A stretch of 22,637 bases of DNA, taken from assembly GCA_020849725.1 (NCBI GenBank), contig JADLAZ010000087.1:1-22637 (forward strand), in the 5' to 3' direction. Source of the stretch: Chloroflexota bacterium (lineage in GTDB: Bacteria; Chloroflexota; Chloroflexia; Thermomicrobiales; JADLAZ01). The translations under genes and the position numbers were made by a program. Position 1 is the first letter of the stretch, and each line of letters opens with the position of its first letter. The notes under the pieces were generated by a model, which was not told the origin of the DNA, ran no database searches, and was given only the letters and a program-made list of their open reading frames with translations. Below, piece after piece: positions 8,565-16,435 of this stretch.

Positions 8565-9590
8565 ATGGTGAAGTCACTGCCGAAGCCGCCGTCACTCAAG
8601 GCGCCGTCGCTGCCGTCGCTGCCGTCGATCGGGCGCATCGGTCAGGTCGCCCGCGAGTACGTCGTCGGCACGGCCCGCGGCCGCTACGAGAACATCCCCG
8701 TTGGCGAGCCGTTCATCATCTGCGAGAGCCTGGTCAAGATTTACAAGATCGCCGATCTGGAGGTGTTCGCGCTCCAGGGGCTGGACCTGATCGTCCGCCG
8801 CGGCGAGATGATGGCGATCATCGGCAACAGCGGCTCCGGCAAGTCAACGCTGCTGAACATCCTCGGTGGGCTGGACACGCCCTCGGCCGGGCGGGCGCTG
8901 GTCGGCGGGCGCGACCTGGGCAAGCTGACCGGCGCCGACCAGGTGCGCTACAAGCGCGAGGTCGTCGGCTTCGTCTGGCAGAACACCGGCCGCAACCTGG
9001 TGCCGTACCTGACGGCGCTGGAGAACGTCGAACTGCCGCTGGCGCTGGCCGGCAACGTCTCGCCGGCCAACCGCGCCTGGGCGCGCGAGCTGCTGGAGAT
9101 GGTCAACCTGGGTGACCGGATGCACCACAAGCTCAATCAGCTCTCCGGCGGTCAGCAGCAGCGCGTCGCCATCGCCATTGGGCTGATCAACCGGCCGCCG
9201 CTGCTGCTGGCCGACGAGCCGACCGGCTCGGTCGACACCACCAACGCTGGCGTCATCCTGGACATCTTCCGCAAGATCAACGCGACCTACCATACGACGA
9301 TCGTGATCGTGACGCACGACCAGTCGCTGGCGCGCCAGGTCGAGCGCTTCGTCGCCATCCGCGACGGCAAGACCAGCGCAGAGGTCGTGCGCCGTGTGGC
9401 TCAGCTCGACGCCGAGGAGCAAGCCGCCGAGGGCGACACCGCCACCCACGATGAGTACGTCGTGCTCGACTCGGCCGGCCGCCTGCAGGTGCCGCGCGAC
9501 TACCTCGACCGGCTCGGCGTCAAGGACCGGCGCGTGCTGCTCGAGTTCGACGGCGACCACATCAAGATCGTGCCGCCCAAGGAGCAGTAG
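8565..9590 (+). CDS. ABC transporter ATPase with a C-terminal AbrB-like domain
   Basis: A 341-residue protein starting at ATG 8565, four bases after the permease stop. The first 50 residues are an unusual extension with proline-serine-leucine repeats (PPSLKAPSLPSLPS, residues 8-21). The ATPase core is complete: Walker A GNSGSGKST (87-95), Q-loop WQN (139-141), signature LSGGQQQR (193-200), Walker B LLLADEPTG with Glu218, and His251. Residues 298-337 (YVVLDSAGRLQVPRDYLDRL, then a DGDHIKIVPP hairpin) look like a SpoVT/AbrB swapped-hairpin unit ('v.iPk.ir..Lgi..gd.v...dg.i.i.p'). In other proteins that unit dimerises and often binds DNA; here it may only dimerise the ATPase. It is the second ATPase beside a two-core permease, so the pump may use two different ATPases. 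The ATPase is certain; the tail assignment is by eye. Confidence 0.87.
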   Translation: MVKSLPKPPSLKAPSLPSLPSIGRIGQVAREYVVGTARGRYENIPVGEPFIICESLVKIYKIADLEVFALQGLDLIVRRGEMMAIIGNSGSGKSTLLNILGGLDTPSAGRALVGGRDLGKLTGADQVRYKREVVGFVWQNTGRNLVPYLTALENVELPLALAGNVSPANRAWARELLEMVNLGDRMHHKLNQLSGGQQQRVAIAIGLINRPPLLLADEPTGSVDTTNAGVILDIFRKINATYHTTIVIVTHDQSLARQVERFVAIRDGKTSAEVVRRVAQLDAEEQAAEGDTATHDEYVVLDSAGRLQVPRDYLDRLGVKDRRVLLEFDGDHIKIVPPKEQ

Positions 9591-9673
9591 CCATCGTCGG
9601 TGGCCGATGCAGTCGTGGAGGTGCCGCATACTGCGCGTGCGGTCCATGGCCGCCAACATTCATCCTCCTGGTG

Positions 9674-9679
9674 TAGGAT
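9674..9679 (+). promoter_or_regulatory. Candidate -10 box of uxuA
   Basis: TAGGAT lies 47 bases before the uxuA start in the gap after the ABC cassette and matches TAnnnT. No good -35 hexamer is seen at the expected distance, so confidence is low. Confidence 0.25.
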
Positions 9680-9726
9680 GCGCTGACACCACGCTGGCGA
9701 CCACGCCCGCTGAGGAGGAAACGACC

Positions 9727-10776
9727 GTGAAGCTTGGCCTGGGCCTCTACCCGCACCTGCTGACGCCGGAGAACGTGCGCTTCGCTCGCCAGGTGGGCGC
9801 GACGCACATCGTCGCTCACCTGCCCGACTGGACGACCTCCGGCAAGCGCGGCGTGCCGCTCGACGCCGCCGGCCGCTCGCCGCTGTGGACCGAGGCGGAG
9901 CTGCGCGGGCTGCGGGCCATGATCAACGCCGAGGGCATGGAGCTGGCGGCGATCGAGAACTTCGAGCCGCACCACTGGCACGACATCCTGCTCGACGGCC
10001 CGCGCAAGGCCGAGCAGATGGACGGGCTGAAGACCATCATCCGCACCATGGGCCGCGCCGGCATCCCGATCATGGGCTACAACTTCAGCATCGCCGGCGT
10101 CTGGGGCCGCACGCGCGGGCCGTGGGCGCGCGGCGGCGCCGAGTCGGTCGGCTACGTCGCGGCCGAGGCGCCGCCGCAGGACCCGATCCCCAACGGCACG
10201 GTCTGGAACATGGTCTATGACCCCAACGCCCCCGCCGGCACGATCGGCACGGTCACGCCGGAGCAGCTCTGGAGCCGCCTGGAGTACTTCCTGACCGAGC
10301 TGGTGCCGGTGGCCGAGGAGGCCGGTGTCCGGCTGGCAGCGCACCCCGACGACCCGCCGCTGCCATCGCTGCGCGGCGCGGCCCGCCTGGTCTACAAGCC
10401 GGAGCTGTATCAGCGCCTGCTCGACATCGTGCCCAGCCCGGCCAACGCGCTCGAGTTCTGCCAGGGCACCATCGCCGAGATGCAGGGTGAGATGGACGTC
10501 TACGAGGCCATCGACCGCTACGCCGGCCAGGGCCGCATCGCCTATGTCCACTTCCGCAACGTCCAGGGCAAAGTCCCGAACTATCGCGAGGTCTTCCTGG
10601 ACGAGGGCGACGTCGACATGATCCGGGCGCTGCGCCTGTATGCCAGGCACGGCTACGATGGTGTGCTCATCCCCGACCACACACCGCGCACCGAGTGCGC
10701 CGCGCCCTGGCACGCCGGCATGGCCTGGGCGCTCGGCTACCTGCGCGCCGCCATCACCATGATCGAGCGCGAGTAG
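9727..10776 (+). CDS. uxuA: Mannonate dehydratase
   Basis: A 349-residue protein starting at GTG 9727, with a full AGGAGG at 9713-9718 and 8-base spacing; the frame is open further upstream but overlaps the ATPase gene. It has the UxuA TIM-barrel pattern: MGYNFSIAGVWGR (116-128), LAAHPDDPP (203-211), LEFCQGT (242-248), VHFRNVQGK (274-282) and LIPDHTPR (314-321). His206, Cys245, His275 and Asp317 match the spacing of the manganese ligands of the family. The enzyme dehydrates D-mannonate to 2-keto-3-deoxygluconate in the glucuronate pathway. After phosphorylation, KDPG aldolase (the fragment at the left edge) would finish the route. A related sugar acid cannot be excluded as substrate. It converges with kdpE across only 20 bases, with no visible terminator hairpin. 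Confidence 0.88.
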   Translation: MKLGLGLYPHLLTPENVRFARQVGATHIVAHLPDWTTSGKRGVPLDAAGRSPLWTEAELRGLRAMINAEGMELAAIENFEPHHWHDILLDGPRKAEQMDGLKTIIRTMGRAGIPIMGYNFSIAGVWGRTRGPWARGGAESVGYVAAEAPPQDPIPNGTVWNMVYDPNAPAGTIGTVTPEQLWSRLEYFLTELVPVAEEAGVRLAAHPDDPPLPSLRGAARLVYKPELYQRLLDIVPSPANALEFCQGTIAEMQGEMDVYEAIDRYAGQGRIAYVHFRNVQGKVPNYREVFLDEGDVDMIRALRLYARHGYDGVLIPDHTPRTECAAPWHAGMAWALGYLRAAITMIERE

Positions 10777-10796
10777 GCCGCTCCCCCACCGACGAC

Positions 10797-11483
10797 CTAC
10801 TCCTGCCGCGTCAGCCGGTAGCCGACCCCCGGCTCGGTGACGATCAGGCGCGGCTGGACCGGGTCGCGCTCGACCTTCTGCCGCAGTTGCTTGATGAACA
10901 CGCGCAGCATCGGCGTCTGGTCGGCGAACTCGGCGCCCCAAACGGCAGCGAGCAGCGTCCGATGGGTCGCGATCTTGTCGGCGTGCTGCAGCAGGTACTT
11001 CAGCACGTCGTACTCGGTCGGCGTCAGGTGGATCGGGCGGCCGTCGCGGGTGACACGCCGCGCCGCCAGGTCCACCGTCAGGCCGCCCGTCGTGATCACT
11101 GGCTCGACCGCCGTGCCGGCGGCGTGGCGCAGCGCCACGCGAATGCGCGCCAGCAGCTCCTCGACGCCGAACGGCTTGGTCAGGTAATCGTCCGCGCCCA
11201 GATCGAGCGCCGTCACTTTGTCGCGCTCCTCGCCGCGCGCCGACAGCATGATGATCGGCACGCGCGACACCGCGCGCAGCCGGCGGCAGACCTCCAGGCC
11301 GTCGATGTTGGGCAACATCAGGTCGAGTAGCACCACGTCCGGCCGGCGCTCCTGAAACAGCACCAGCGCCTCCTCGCCCGTCTCGGCGCCGATGGCGACG
11401 AAGCCGTGGCCGGTCAGCGCGGTGCGCACCGCCCGCTGGATCTGCGGCTCGTCGTCAACGACCAGCACCCGTGCCCCAGTCAT
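10797..11483 (-). CDS. kdpE: KdpE, OmpR-family response regulator
   Basis: A 228-residue regulator, last gene of the Kdp operon, overlapping the kinase gene by 4 bases (ATGA, 11480-11483). The receiver domain has the acidic pair Asp10/Asp11, phospho-acceptor Asp54 (LLDLMLP), Ser81 and Lys103 (LTKPFG). Residues from about 130 form an OmpR/PhoB winged helix, with LTPTEYDVLKYLLQHADKI and VFIKQLRQKVERDP as recognition features. KdpE normally switches on kdpFABC when its kinase senses low potassium or turgor. Its own target site could not be located upstream of the operon. Confidence 0.92.
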   Translation of the reverse strand: MTGARVLVVDDEPQIQRAVRTALTGHGFVAIGAETGEEALVLFQERRPDVVLLDLMLPNIDGLEVCRRLRAVSRVPIIMLSARGEERDKVTALDLGADDYLTKPFGVEELLARIRVALRHAAGTAVEPVITTGGLTVDLAARRVTRDGRPIHLTPTEYDVLKYLLQHADKIATHRTLLAAVWGAEFADQTPMLRVFIKQLRQKVERDPVQPRLIVTEPGVGYRLTRQE

Positions 11484-13147
11484 GCTCGCTGTCCCGCGCT
11501 CGCCGCCGGCTCGCGGAGCATCACTTCGTCGGCCACCGGCACCGTCAGGCGCATCGTCGCGCCACCACCCGGGGTCTCCTCCAGCCAGACCCGGCCGCCG
11601 TTCGCCTCGACCAGGCCCCGCACAATCGCCAGGCCCAGACCGGTGCCGCCGGCTCGGCGCCGGTCACGGCCCAGGCGGTAGAATCGATCGAAGATGTGCG
11701 CCCGATCGGCCGCGAGGATCCCTGGCCCGTGATCGGCCACCGCCACCTCGATGGCCCCGGTCGCCAGCCGCACCATCACTTCGATCGATGTCCCGGCCGG
11801 AGCGTACCGGGCCGCATTCTCCAGCAGGTTCGTCAGCACTTGATCGAGGTGAACTGGATCGCACCAGGCCAGCGGCAGGTCCGTGCTGGCATCGACGCAG
11901 ACCGCGTGGGCAGCGAGCCGGTCGCGCAAGCGGCGGACGACCGCACTCACGGCATCGGCAACATCAACGGTGTCCGCATCTGGCCGCAGCACACCCGCCT
12001 CGATGCGCGACAGATCGAGGAGGTTGGCGACCAGCCGGTTGAGGCGATCGGCCTCCTCATCGATCGCGGTCAGAAAGTCGTGGCGGTCGTCGTCGGTCCA
12101 GGTCATGCCTGGCTGCAGCAGGCTCGTGGCAGCCGTCTTGATCGCCGCCAGCGGCGTGCGCAGATCGTGTGACACCGACGATAGCAGGGCCGACTTGAGC
12201 TCGTCGCTGCGGCGCGCGATCTCGGCCTGGGCCGCCGCCTCGGTCAGCCGCGCCCGCGCAATCGCCAGCGTCGCCTGGGCTGCGAAGGTCGCCAGCGTCC
12301 GCTCCTCCGCCGGCGCAAACGCAGCCCCACGCGGGCGCGCGCCAACGCGCAGCACACCGAGCGTTTCGCCGCCCGTGCGCAGCGGCAGGTAGAGCGCCCG
12401 CCGGCTCAGCGCCGGCGCCAGCCCAACGACACGCACGCGACCGCGCGGGCCGACCCAGCGCGGCACGCCGGTCTGTCGCACCTCGTCGAGGACGACCTGC
12501 ACGTCACGGTCCATCAGATCACTCGCCGCCAGTTGCCCGACCGAAGCCGCGACCGCCAGCCGCCCCTCATCGCCCGGCAGCAACACCGCGCACGAGCGCG
12601 TCTCGAAGACGGCGACGATGCGATCGGTGATCGCGCGCAGTGTCGCCGGCAGACTCGTCTCCGTCGTCAGCGCCTGACTCAGGTCATACAACATCGCCGC
12701 CTCACGGGCGCGTTGCTCGGCGGCACGCGCCTGCTGCCGCAGTATCGCCGTCAGGTGGCCCGTCACCAGCGCCGTCACCAGGAAGAGCACCAGCGCCAGC
12801 CACTCATTCGGGTCCGAGATGGTGAACGTGTAGAGGGGCGTGACGAACAGGAAATCGAACTCCAGGAAGGCCAGCACCGCCGCCACCACGGCCGCGCCGC
12901 GACCGGCCAGGCTGGCGACCGCCAGCACAGCAATCAGGTAGAGCATCGACAGGCTGCCTATCTCGGGCAGCAGCAACTCCAGGCCCGCTACCAGCAGGCT
13001 GACAGCGCTGACTGCCACGATCGCCGCCAGGGTGCCGATCCCACGCGGTGGTTCGACCCACAGCGGCGCGCGCCGCCAGCGCCACACGTCATCCAGCCAG
13101 ATGCCCACCCGCTCCCGCACGCCACCACTCCATGCCGGCCCAGCCAT
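11480..13147 (-). CDS. KdpD C-terminal half: membrane sensor histidine kinase
   Basis: A 555-residue protein starting at ATG 13147, with AAGGA 11 bases upstream. A TGA in the same frame lies only two codons before the ATG, so the gene is closed off from the KdpD N-terminal half. Four close-packed transmembrane helices (about 36-135, DUF4118 type) are followed by a GAF-like domain (about 150-300). A HisKA dimerisation domain carries the phospho-acceptor His327 (SSVSHDLRTPLAAIK), and a HATPase domain has Asn444 (LLENAARYAP), DHGPG (472-476) and GTGLGLA (501-507). This is the layout of E. coli KdpD after its UspA domain. It should phosphorylate KdpE, and it presumably pairs with the separate N-terminal half at 13212-14405. 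Confidence 0.9.
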   Translation of the reverse strand: MAGPAWSGGVRERVGIWLDDVWRWRRAPLWVEPPRGIGTLAAIVAVSAVSLLVAGLELLLPEIGSLSMLYLIAVLAVASLAGRGAAVVAAVLAFLEFDFLFVTPLYTFTISDPNEWLALVLFLVTALVTGHLTAILRQQARAAEQRAREAAMLYDLSQALTTETSLPATLRAITDRIVAVFETRSCAVLLPGDEGRLAVAASVGQLAASDLMDRDVQVVLDEVRQTGVPRWVGPRGRVRVVGLAPALSRRALYLPLRTGGETLGVLRVGARPRGAAFAPAEERTLATFAAQATLAIARARLTEAAAQAEIARRSDELKSALLSSVSHDLRTPLAAIKTAATSLLQPGMTWTDDDRHDFLTAIDEEADRLNRLVANLLDLSRIEAGVLRPDADTVDVADAVSAVVRRLRDRLAAHAVCVDASTDLPLAWCDPVHLDQVLTNLLENAARYAPAGTSIEVMVRLATGAIEVAVADHGPGILAADRAHIFDRFYRLGRDRRRAGGTGLGLAIVRGLVEANGGRVWLEETPGGGATMRLTVPVADEVMLREPAASAGQRA

Positions 13148-13211
13148 CAGTCACGCCATCCTTCGAATGATACGCGTGGACGCGGCGCACGCCGACCGAC
13201 CTGATGACCCA

Positions 13212-14405
13212 TTACGGCACATCGCGCTGGAGGGCGACGACATAGACATCAACGGCGTGACTGCGCCGGATAACGGTATACACCACCGAGCCGAACAGTA
13301 CCTCCTGCCAGCGCGCCTTGTTCGATTCGCCCAGCACCAGCAGCGTCACGTTGCGCTGCTCGGCATAGCTCACCAGCGTTTCGGCCACGTTGCGGCTGGT
13401 CAGCCGGACGACAGTCGCGCCCAGGTCCTCGGCCAGGCGCAGATTCTCGCTCAGGTGCTGCGACGGCGACGGCGCGAGCGGCGACCCGCCTTCCGGCTCG
13501 ACATAGACAGCCAGCAGCTCGGTCTTGGCCGCGGCAGCCATGCGCCAGGCGCGCCGAATGATCGCCTTGCTCAACGGCCGGTGGTCGATGCAGGCCATCA
13601 CCCGCTCGCTCGGACCCCACGGACCGGCGATCTCATGCTCGCGCATGTACGCTTCGAGTTGCGCATCGACACCCGCCGCGGTCCGGCGCAGCGCCAACTC
13701 GCGCAGCGCGGTCAGATTGCCCTTGCGAAAGAAACTCTTGAGCGCCTCCCGTGACCGCCCCGGTGGATAGATGCGCCCCTCCTCCATCCGCCGGATCAGC
13801 GCGTCCGGACTCAGGTCGACCAACTCAACCTCGTCAGCCTGATCCAACACCCAATCCGGCAAGGTTTCGCGCACGGTCACACCGGTCATGCTCTGGACCA
13901 TGTCGTTGAGGCTCTCAAGATGCTGGATATTGACCGTGCTGATGACATCAATGCCCGCGTCCAGCACGTCCAGCACGTCCTGGTAGCGGCGCGCGTGGCG
14001 CGAGCCGGGCGCGTTAGAGTGCGCCAGCTCGTCGACCAGCACGACCTGAGGTCGGCGGCGGATGATGGCCTCGGTGTCCATCTCCGAAAGCATCACGCCC
14101 TTGTAAAGGATCTGGCGGCGTGGCACCACCTCCAGATCGCCGATCTGCGCTTCTGTCTCCTCCCGGCCGTGGGTTTCGACAAGGCCGATCACGACGTCGG
14201 CGCCGACCGCTCGGCGGCGGCGGCCTTCGTTGAGCATGTCGAAGGTCTTGCCGACGCCCGGTGCCGCGCCCAGGTAGATGCGATGCCGCCCCTTGCCCGT
14301 TCCTTCGGCACGCTTGATGCGCGCGAGGAGCGCGTCCGGATCGGGCCGGCCTGGCTCCCGTTCCGGACGGTCGCTATCGGCTGCGTGATTCTGCTCGCTC
14401 GTCAT
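13212..14405 (-). CDS. kdpD: KdpD N-terminal half: KdpD ATPase domain plus UspA domain
   Basis: A 397-residue soluble protein with no transmembrane helix. Residues about 24-235 are the KdpD sensor domain, with Walker A GAAPGVGKT (46-54) and VVLVDELAHSNAPGSRHARR around the DELAH Walker B (125-129). Residues about 260-394 form a universal-stress-protein fold (VMACIDHRP...LLAVYVEPEGG) that ends cleanly at VDVYVVALQ just before TAA 13212-13214. In full-length KdpD (about 890 residues) these domains precede the membrane helices; here the protein stops there and a second gene continues in another frame after 64 bases. In some bacteria this half binds c-di-AMP or ATP and tunes the kinase. A short AGAGGA lies just ahead of ATG 14405. 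Confidence 0.9.
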   Translation of the reverse strand: MTSEQNHAADSDRPEREPGRPDPDALLARIKRAEGTGKGRHRIYLGAAPGVGKTFDMLNEGRRRRAVGADVVIGLVETHGREETEAQIGDLEVVPRRQILYKGVMLSEMDTEAIIRRRPQVVLVDELAHSNAPGSRHARRYQDVLDVLDAGIDVISTVNIQHLESLNDMVQSMTGVTVRETLPDWVLDQADEVELVDLSPDALIRRMEEGRIYPPGRSREALKSFFRKGNLTALRELALRRTAAGVDAQLEAYMREHEIAGPWGPSERVMACIDHRPLSKAIIRRAWRMAAAAKTELLAVYVEPEGGSPLAPSPSQHLSENLRLAEDLGATVVRLTSRNVAETLVSYAEQRNVTLLVLGESNKARWQEVLFGSVVYTVIRRSHAVDVYVVALQRDVP

Positions 14406-14504
14406 CAGTCCTCTTACCCGTCGCTATCTGCCGTCGGCACATGCCCGCTGGACTCTGGAGCATACTGCCACGCCACGGTGTCGCGGTCGGCCAGCGATCG
14501 CCCC

Positions 14505-16226
14505 CTACCGCGCCAGGTGCTCGACGATCGGCCCGAGCGCCAGCGCCGGGAAGGCGCTCAGCGCGCCAACGATGATCGCCGTGCCGGCCAGCACGCCGCC
14601 AAAGAGCGCCGTATCGGTCGGCAGTGTCCCGCTCGTCGGTGGCCGGCGCGGCTGGGCCGCCAGATGACCAGCCAACGCCAGCGCCGAAATGCCTAATCCG
14701 AAGCGGCCGACCATCATCGCCAGCGTCGTGGTGATGTTGTAGAAAGGTGAGTTGGCGGTCAGGCCGGCGAAACTCTGGCCATTGTTGGCGACCGACGAGG
14801 TGAAGGCATAGAGGATCTCGGTGAAGCCGTGCGGGCCATCATTGGTCGTCAGGCCAGCCAGCCCCGGCCCGCTGACGACGGCCACGGCCGTCAGCGTCAG
14901 GACGGCCACCGGCAGCATCAGCGCGTAGAGCATGATGAGCTTCATCTCCGGTGGGCCGACCCGCTTGCCCAGGTACTCCGGGGTGCGCCCGATCATCAGC
15001 CCGGCGATGAAGACGCCGACGAGCGCCACCATCAGGATGCTGTAGAGGCCGGCGCCGAGGCCCCCATAGACCATCTCGCCGAGCAGCATGTTCACCAGCA
15101 GCGTCATGCCGCCGAGCGGCGTGTAGCTGCCGTGCATCGACACGTATGACCCGGTCGCGCCATTCGACGTGGCGACAGCCGCCAGCACCGACCCGCCGAC
15201 GCCAAAGCGGGTCTCCTTGCCCTCGAGGTTGTCGGCCGGCTGACCGGCGATTGTGCCGAGGATGGCCGGGGTCGCGCGCACCACGGCCGGATTGCCCTGT
15301 CGCTCGGCCACATCACAGACCACCAGTCCGATGACGAACAGCACTGTCATCACCCAGAACAGCAGCCAGCCATCGCGGACACGCCCGGTCATCCGGCCGA
15401 AGGTGTGCGTGAATGCCGCCGGCACGACCACGATCGCCAGCGCCTGGATCAGGTTGGCAAGCGGCGTCGGGTTCGCAAAGGGATGGGCGCCGTTGACGTT
15501 GAAGTAACCACCGCCGTTGGTGCCGAGGTTCTTGATGAACTCCAGCGCCGCCACCGGTCCCCAGGCAATCGTCTGGCGGCTGCCATCGATCGGCGCCGTC
15601 ACGACGGCGGGCAGCAACGTGAGCGGTGTCCCTTGCCAAACCAACGCCAGGCTGCCCACCAGCGACACTGGCAACAGCACCCACAGCAGCGCCCGCACCA
15701 GATCGACCCAGAAGTTGCCAATCGTCGGCGTCTCCTGGTGGACAAAGCCTCGAATGAACGCCACGCCCACCGCCAGACCGGCCGCGCCGGCGAGGAAGTT
15801 CTGCGCGGCCAGGCCGACCATCTGGCTGAGGTAGCTCATCGTCGTCTCGCCACCATACGCCTGCCAGGTGGTCGTCGTTGCGAAACTGATCGCCGTATTC
15901 ATCGCCAGGTCGGGGGTCAGCGGCGTCGTCAGCAGGGTGGCATCATGCCCAGGCAGGCCGACCTGCAGCCGCAGGATGGCATACAGCAAGAGTGTGCCGA
16001 CGAGGGAGAAAACGACAAATGCCGTCGCATACTCTGGCCAGGCCATCGCGTGCGTGGGGTCAATCCGCAGCAGCCGGTACAGCGCGCGCTCGATTGGGCA
16101 CAGGGCTGGGTCGAGTACGGTGCGTTGACCGGTGAAGACGCGGGCCAGGTAGGCGCCAACAGGCTGGACCAACACGATGACGATGGCGAGAAAGAGGGTG
16201 TACTGCCCGATACTCGGCCAGATCAT
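14505..16226 (-). CDS. kdpA: KdpA copy 2, potassium-binding/translocating subunit
   Basis: A 573-residue multi-helix membrane protein of the KdpA (SKT superfamily) type. I start it at ATG 16226, with GGGAGA 7 bases upstream; an in-frame ATG at 16430 would add 68 arginine-rich residues that look like out-of-frame translation. Four P-loop regions are recognisable: TTTTWQAY (117-124), GTNGGGYF (235-242), SNGATGSYVSMHGS (354-367) and NNGQSFAGL (481-489). Compared with copy 1 it has lost both asparagines of TNTNWQ, has Thr in place of the filter-3 cysteine, and has MHGS instead of MHDS. The second filter is intact. It lies between kdpC and kdpD rather than beside kdpF, and its start overlaps the upstream 70-codon ORF (ATGA). 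It could be an alternative channel subunit for the same KdpB pump. Confidence 0.9.
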   Translation of the reverse strand: MIWPSIGQYTLFLAIVIVLVQPVGAYLARVFTGQRTVLDPALCPIERALYRLLRIDPTHAMAWPEYATAFVVFSLVGTLLLYAILRLQVGLPGHDATLLTTPLTPDLAMNTAISFATTTTWQAYGGETTMSYLSQMVGLAAQNFLAGAAGLAVGVAFIRGFVHQETPTIGNFWVDLVRALLWVLLPVSLVGSLALVWQGTPLTLLPAVVTAPIDGSRQTIAWGPVAALEFIKNLGTNGGGYFNVNGAHPFANPTPLANLIQALAIVVVPAAFTHTFGRMTGRVRDGWLLFWVMTVLFVIGLVVCDVAERQGNPAVVRATPAILGTIAGQPADNLEGKETRFGVGGSVLAAVATSNGATGSYVSMHGSYTPLGGMTLLVNMLLGEMVYGGLGAGLYSILMVALVGVFIAGLMIGRTPEYLGKRVGPPEMKLIMLYALMLPVAVLTLTAVAVVSGPGLAGLTTNDGPHGFTEILYAFTSSVANNGQSFAGLTANSPFYNITTTLAMMVGRFGLGISALALAGHLAAQPRRPPTSGTLPTDTALFGGVLAGTAIIVGALSAFPALALGPIVEHLAR

Positions 16227-16435
16227 GGCGATGTCTCCCATGGCCGCAGTGCGGTCGGCTCCGGCGCTTGGTCGTGGCTGGCCTCCAATAGCCGTGCGGC
16301 GATCTCCACTGCCGGCGCGGCGTCCGGCACGGCGATGGGCGCGTCGGTCATGCCCTCGCCCGCGCGCCTGGGCGCACCCTGACCCGCATCGTTGCCAGTG
16401 TGGCTCAGTCGCCTTGTGGAGCCGGTCCATCTCAT
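16223..16435 (-). CDS. Small uncharacterised ORF between kdpC and kdpA copy 2
   Basis: A 70-codon ORF that exactly fills the gap between kdpC and the second kdpA. Its ATG overlaps the kdpC stop by 4 bases (16432-16435) and its TGA overlaps the kdpA start by 4 bases (16223-16226). The first 28 residues are basic and low in information; from Met29 (ATG 16351) the composition is protein-like, with a helix candidate [15 protein letters not shown]. There is no transmembrane segment and no family I recognise, and it does not look like KdpF. The ribosome site ahead of 16435 is weak, so translation would depend on coupling to kdpC. The alternative is a non-coding spacer with chance overlaps. Confidence 0.5.
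   Translation of the reverse strand: MRWTGSTRRLSHTGNDAGQGAPRRAGEGMTDAPIAVPDAAPAVEIAARLLEASHDQAPEPTALRPWETSP

Noticed and set aside
5765..8638. 957-codon open frame on the minus strand opposite the permease
   Set aside because: It mirrors the codon pattern of the permease in G+C-rich DNA, is full of D/Q/R/A runs without any domain, and has no ribosome site. It is an antisense shadow.
13148..13214. kdpD split as a single frameshift error
   Set aside because: Besides the frame change, both sides have their own stop (TAA 13212-13214 and TGA 13151-13153), so one indel would not restore a full-length KdpD.
14459..14464. TATGCT on the minus strand in the gap between kdpA copy 2 and kdpD, a possible internal promoter
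   Set aside because: There is no -35 hexamer at the right distance, and a single -10-like hexamer is weak evidence.
16227..16430. N-terminal extension of kdpA copy 2 to ATG 16430
   Set aside because: The added 68 residues are arginine/glycine-rich with no helix, the good ribosome site is at 16226, and the other frame (70-codon ORF) has better coding character with overlaps at both ends.
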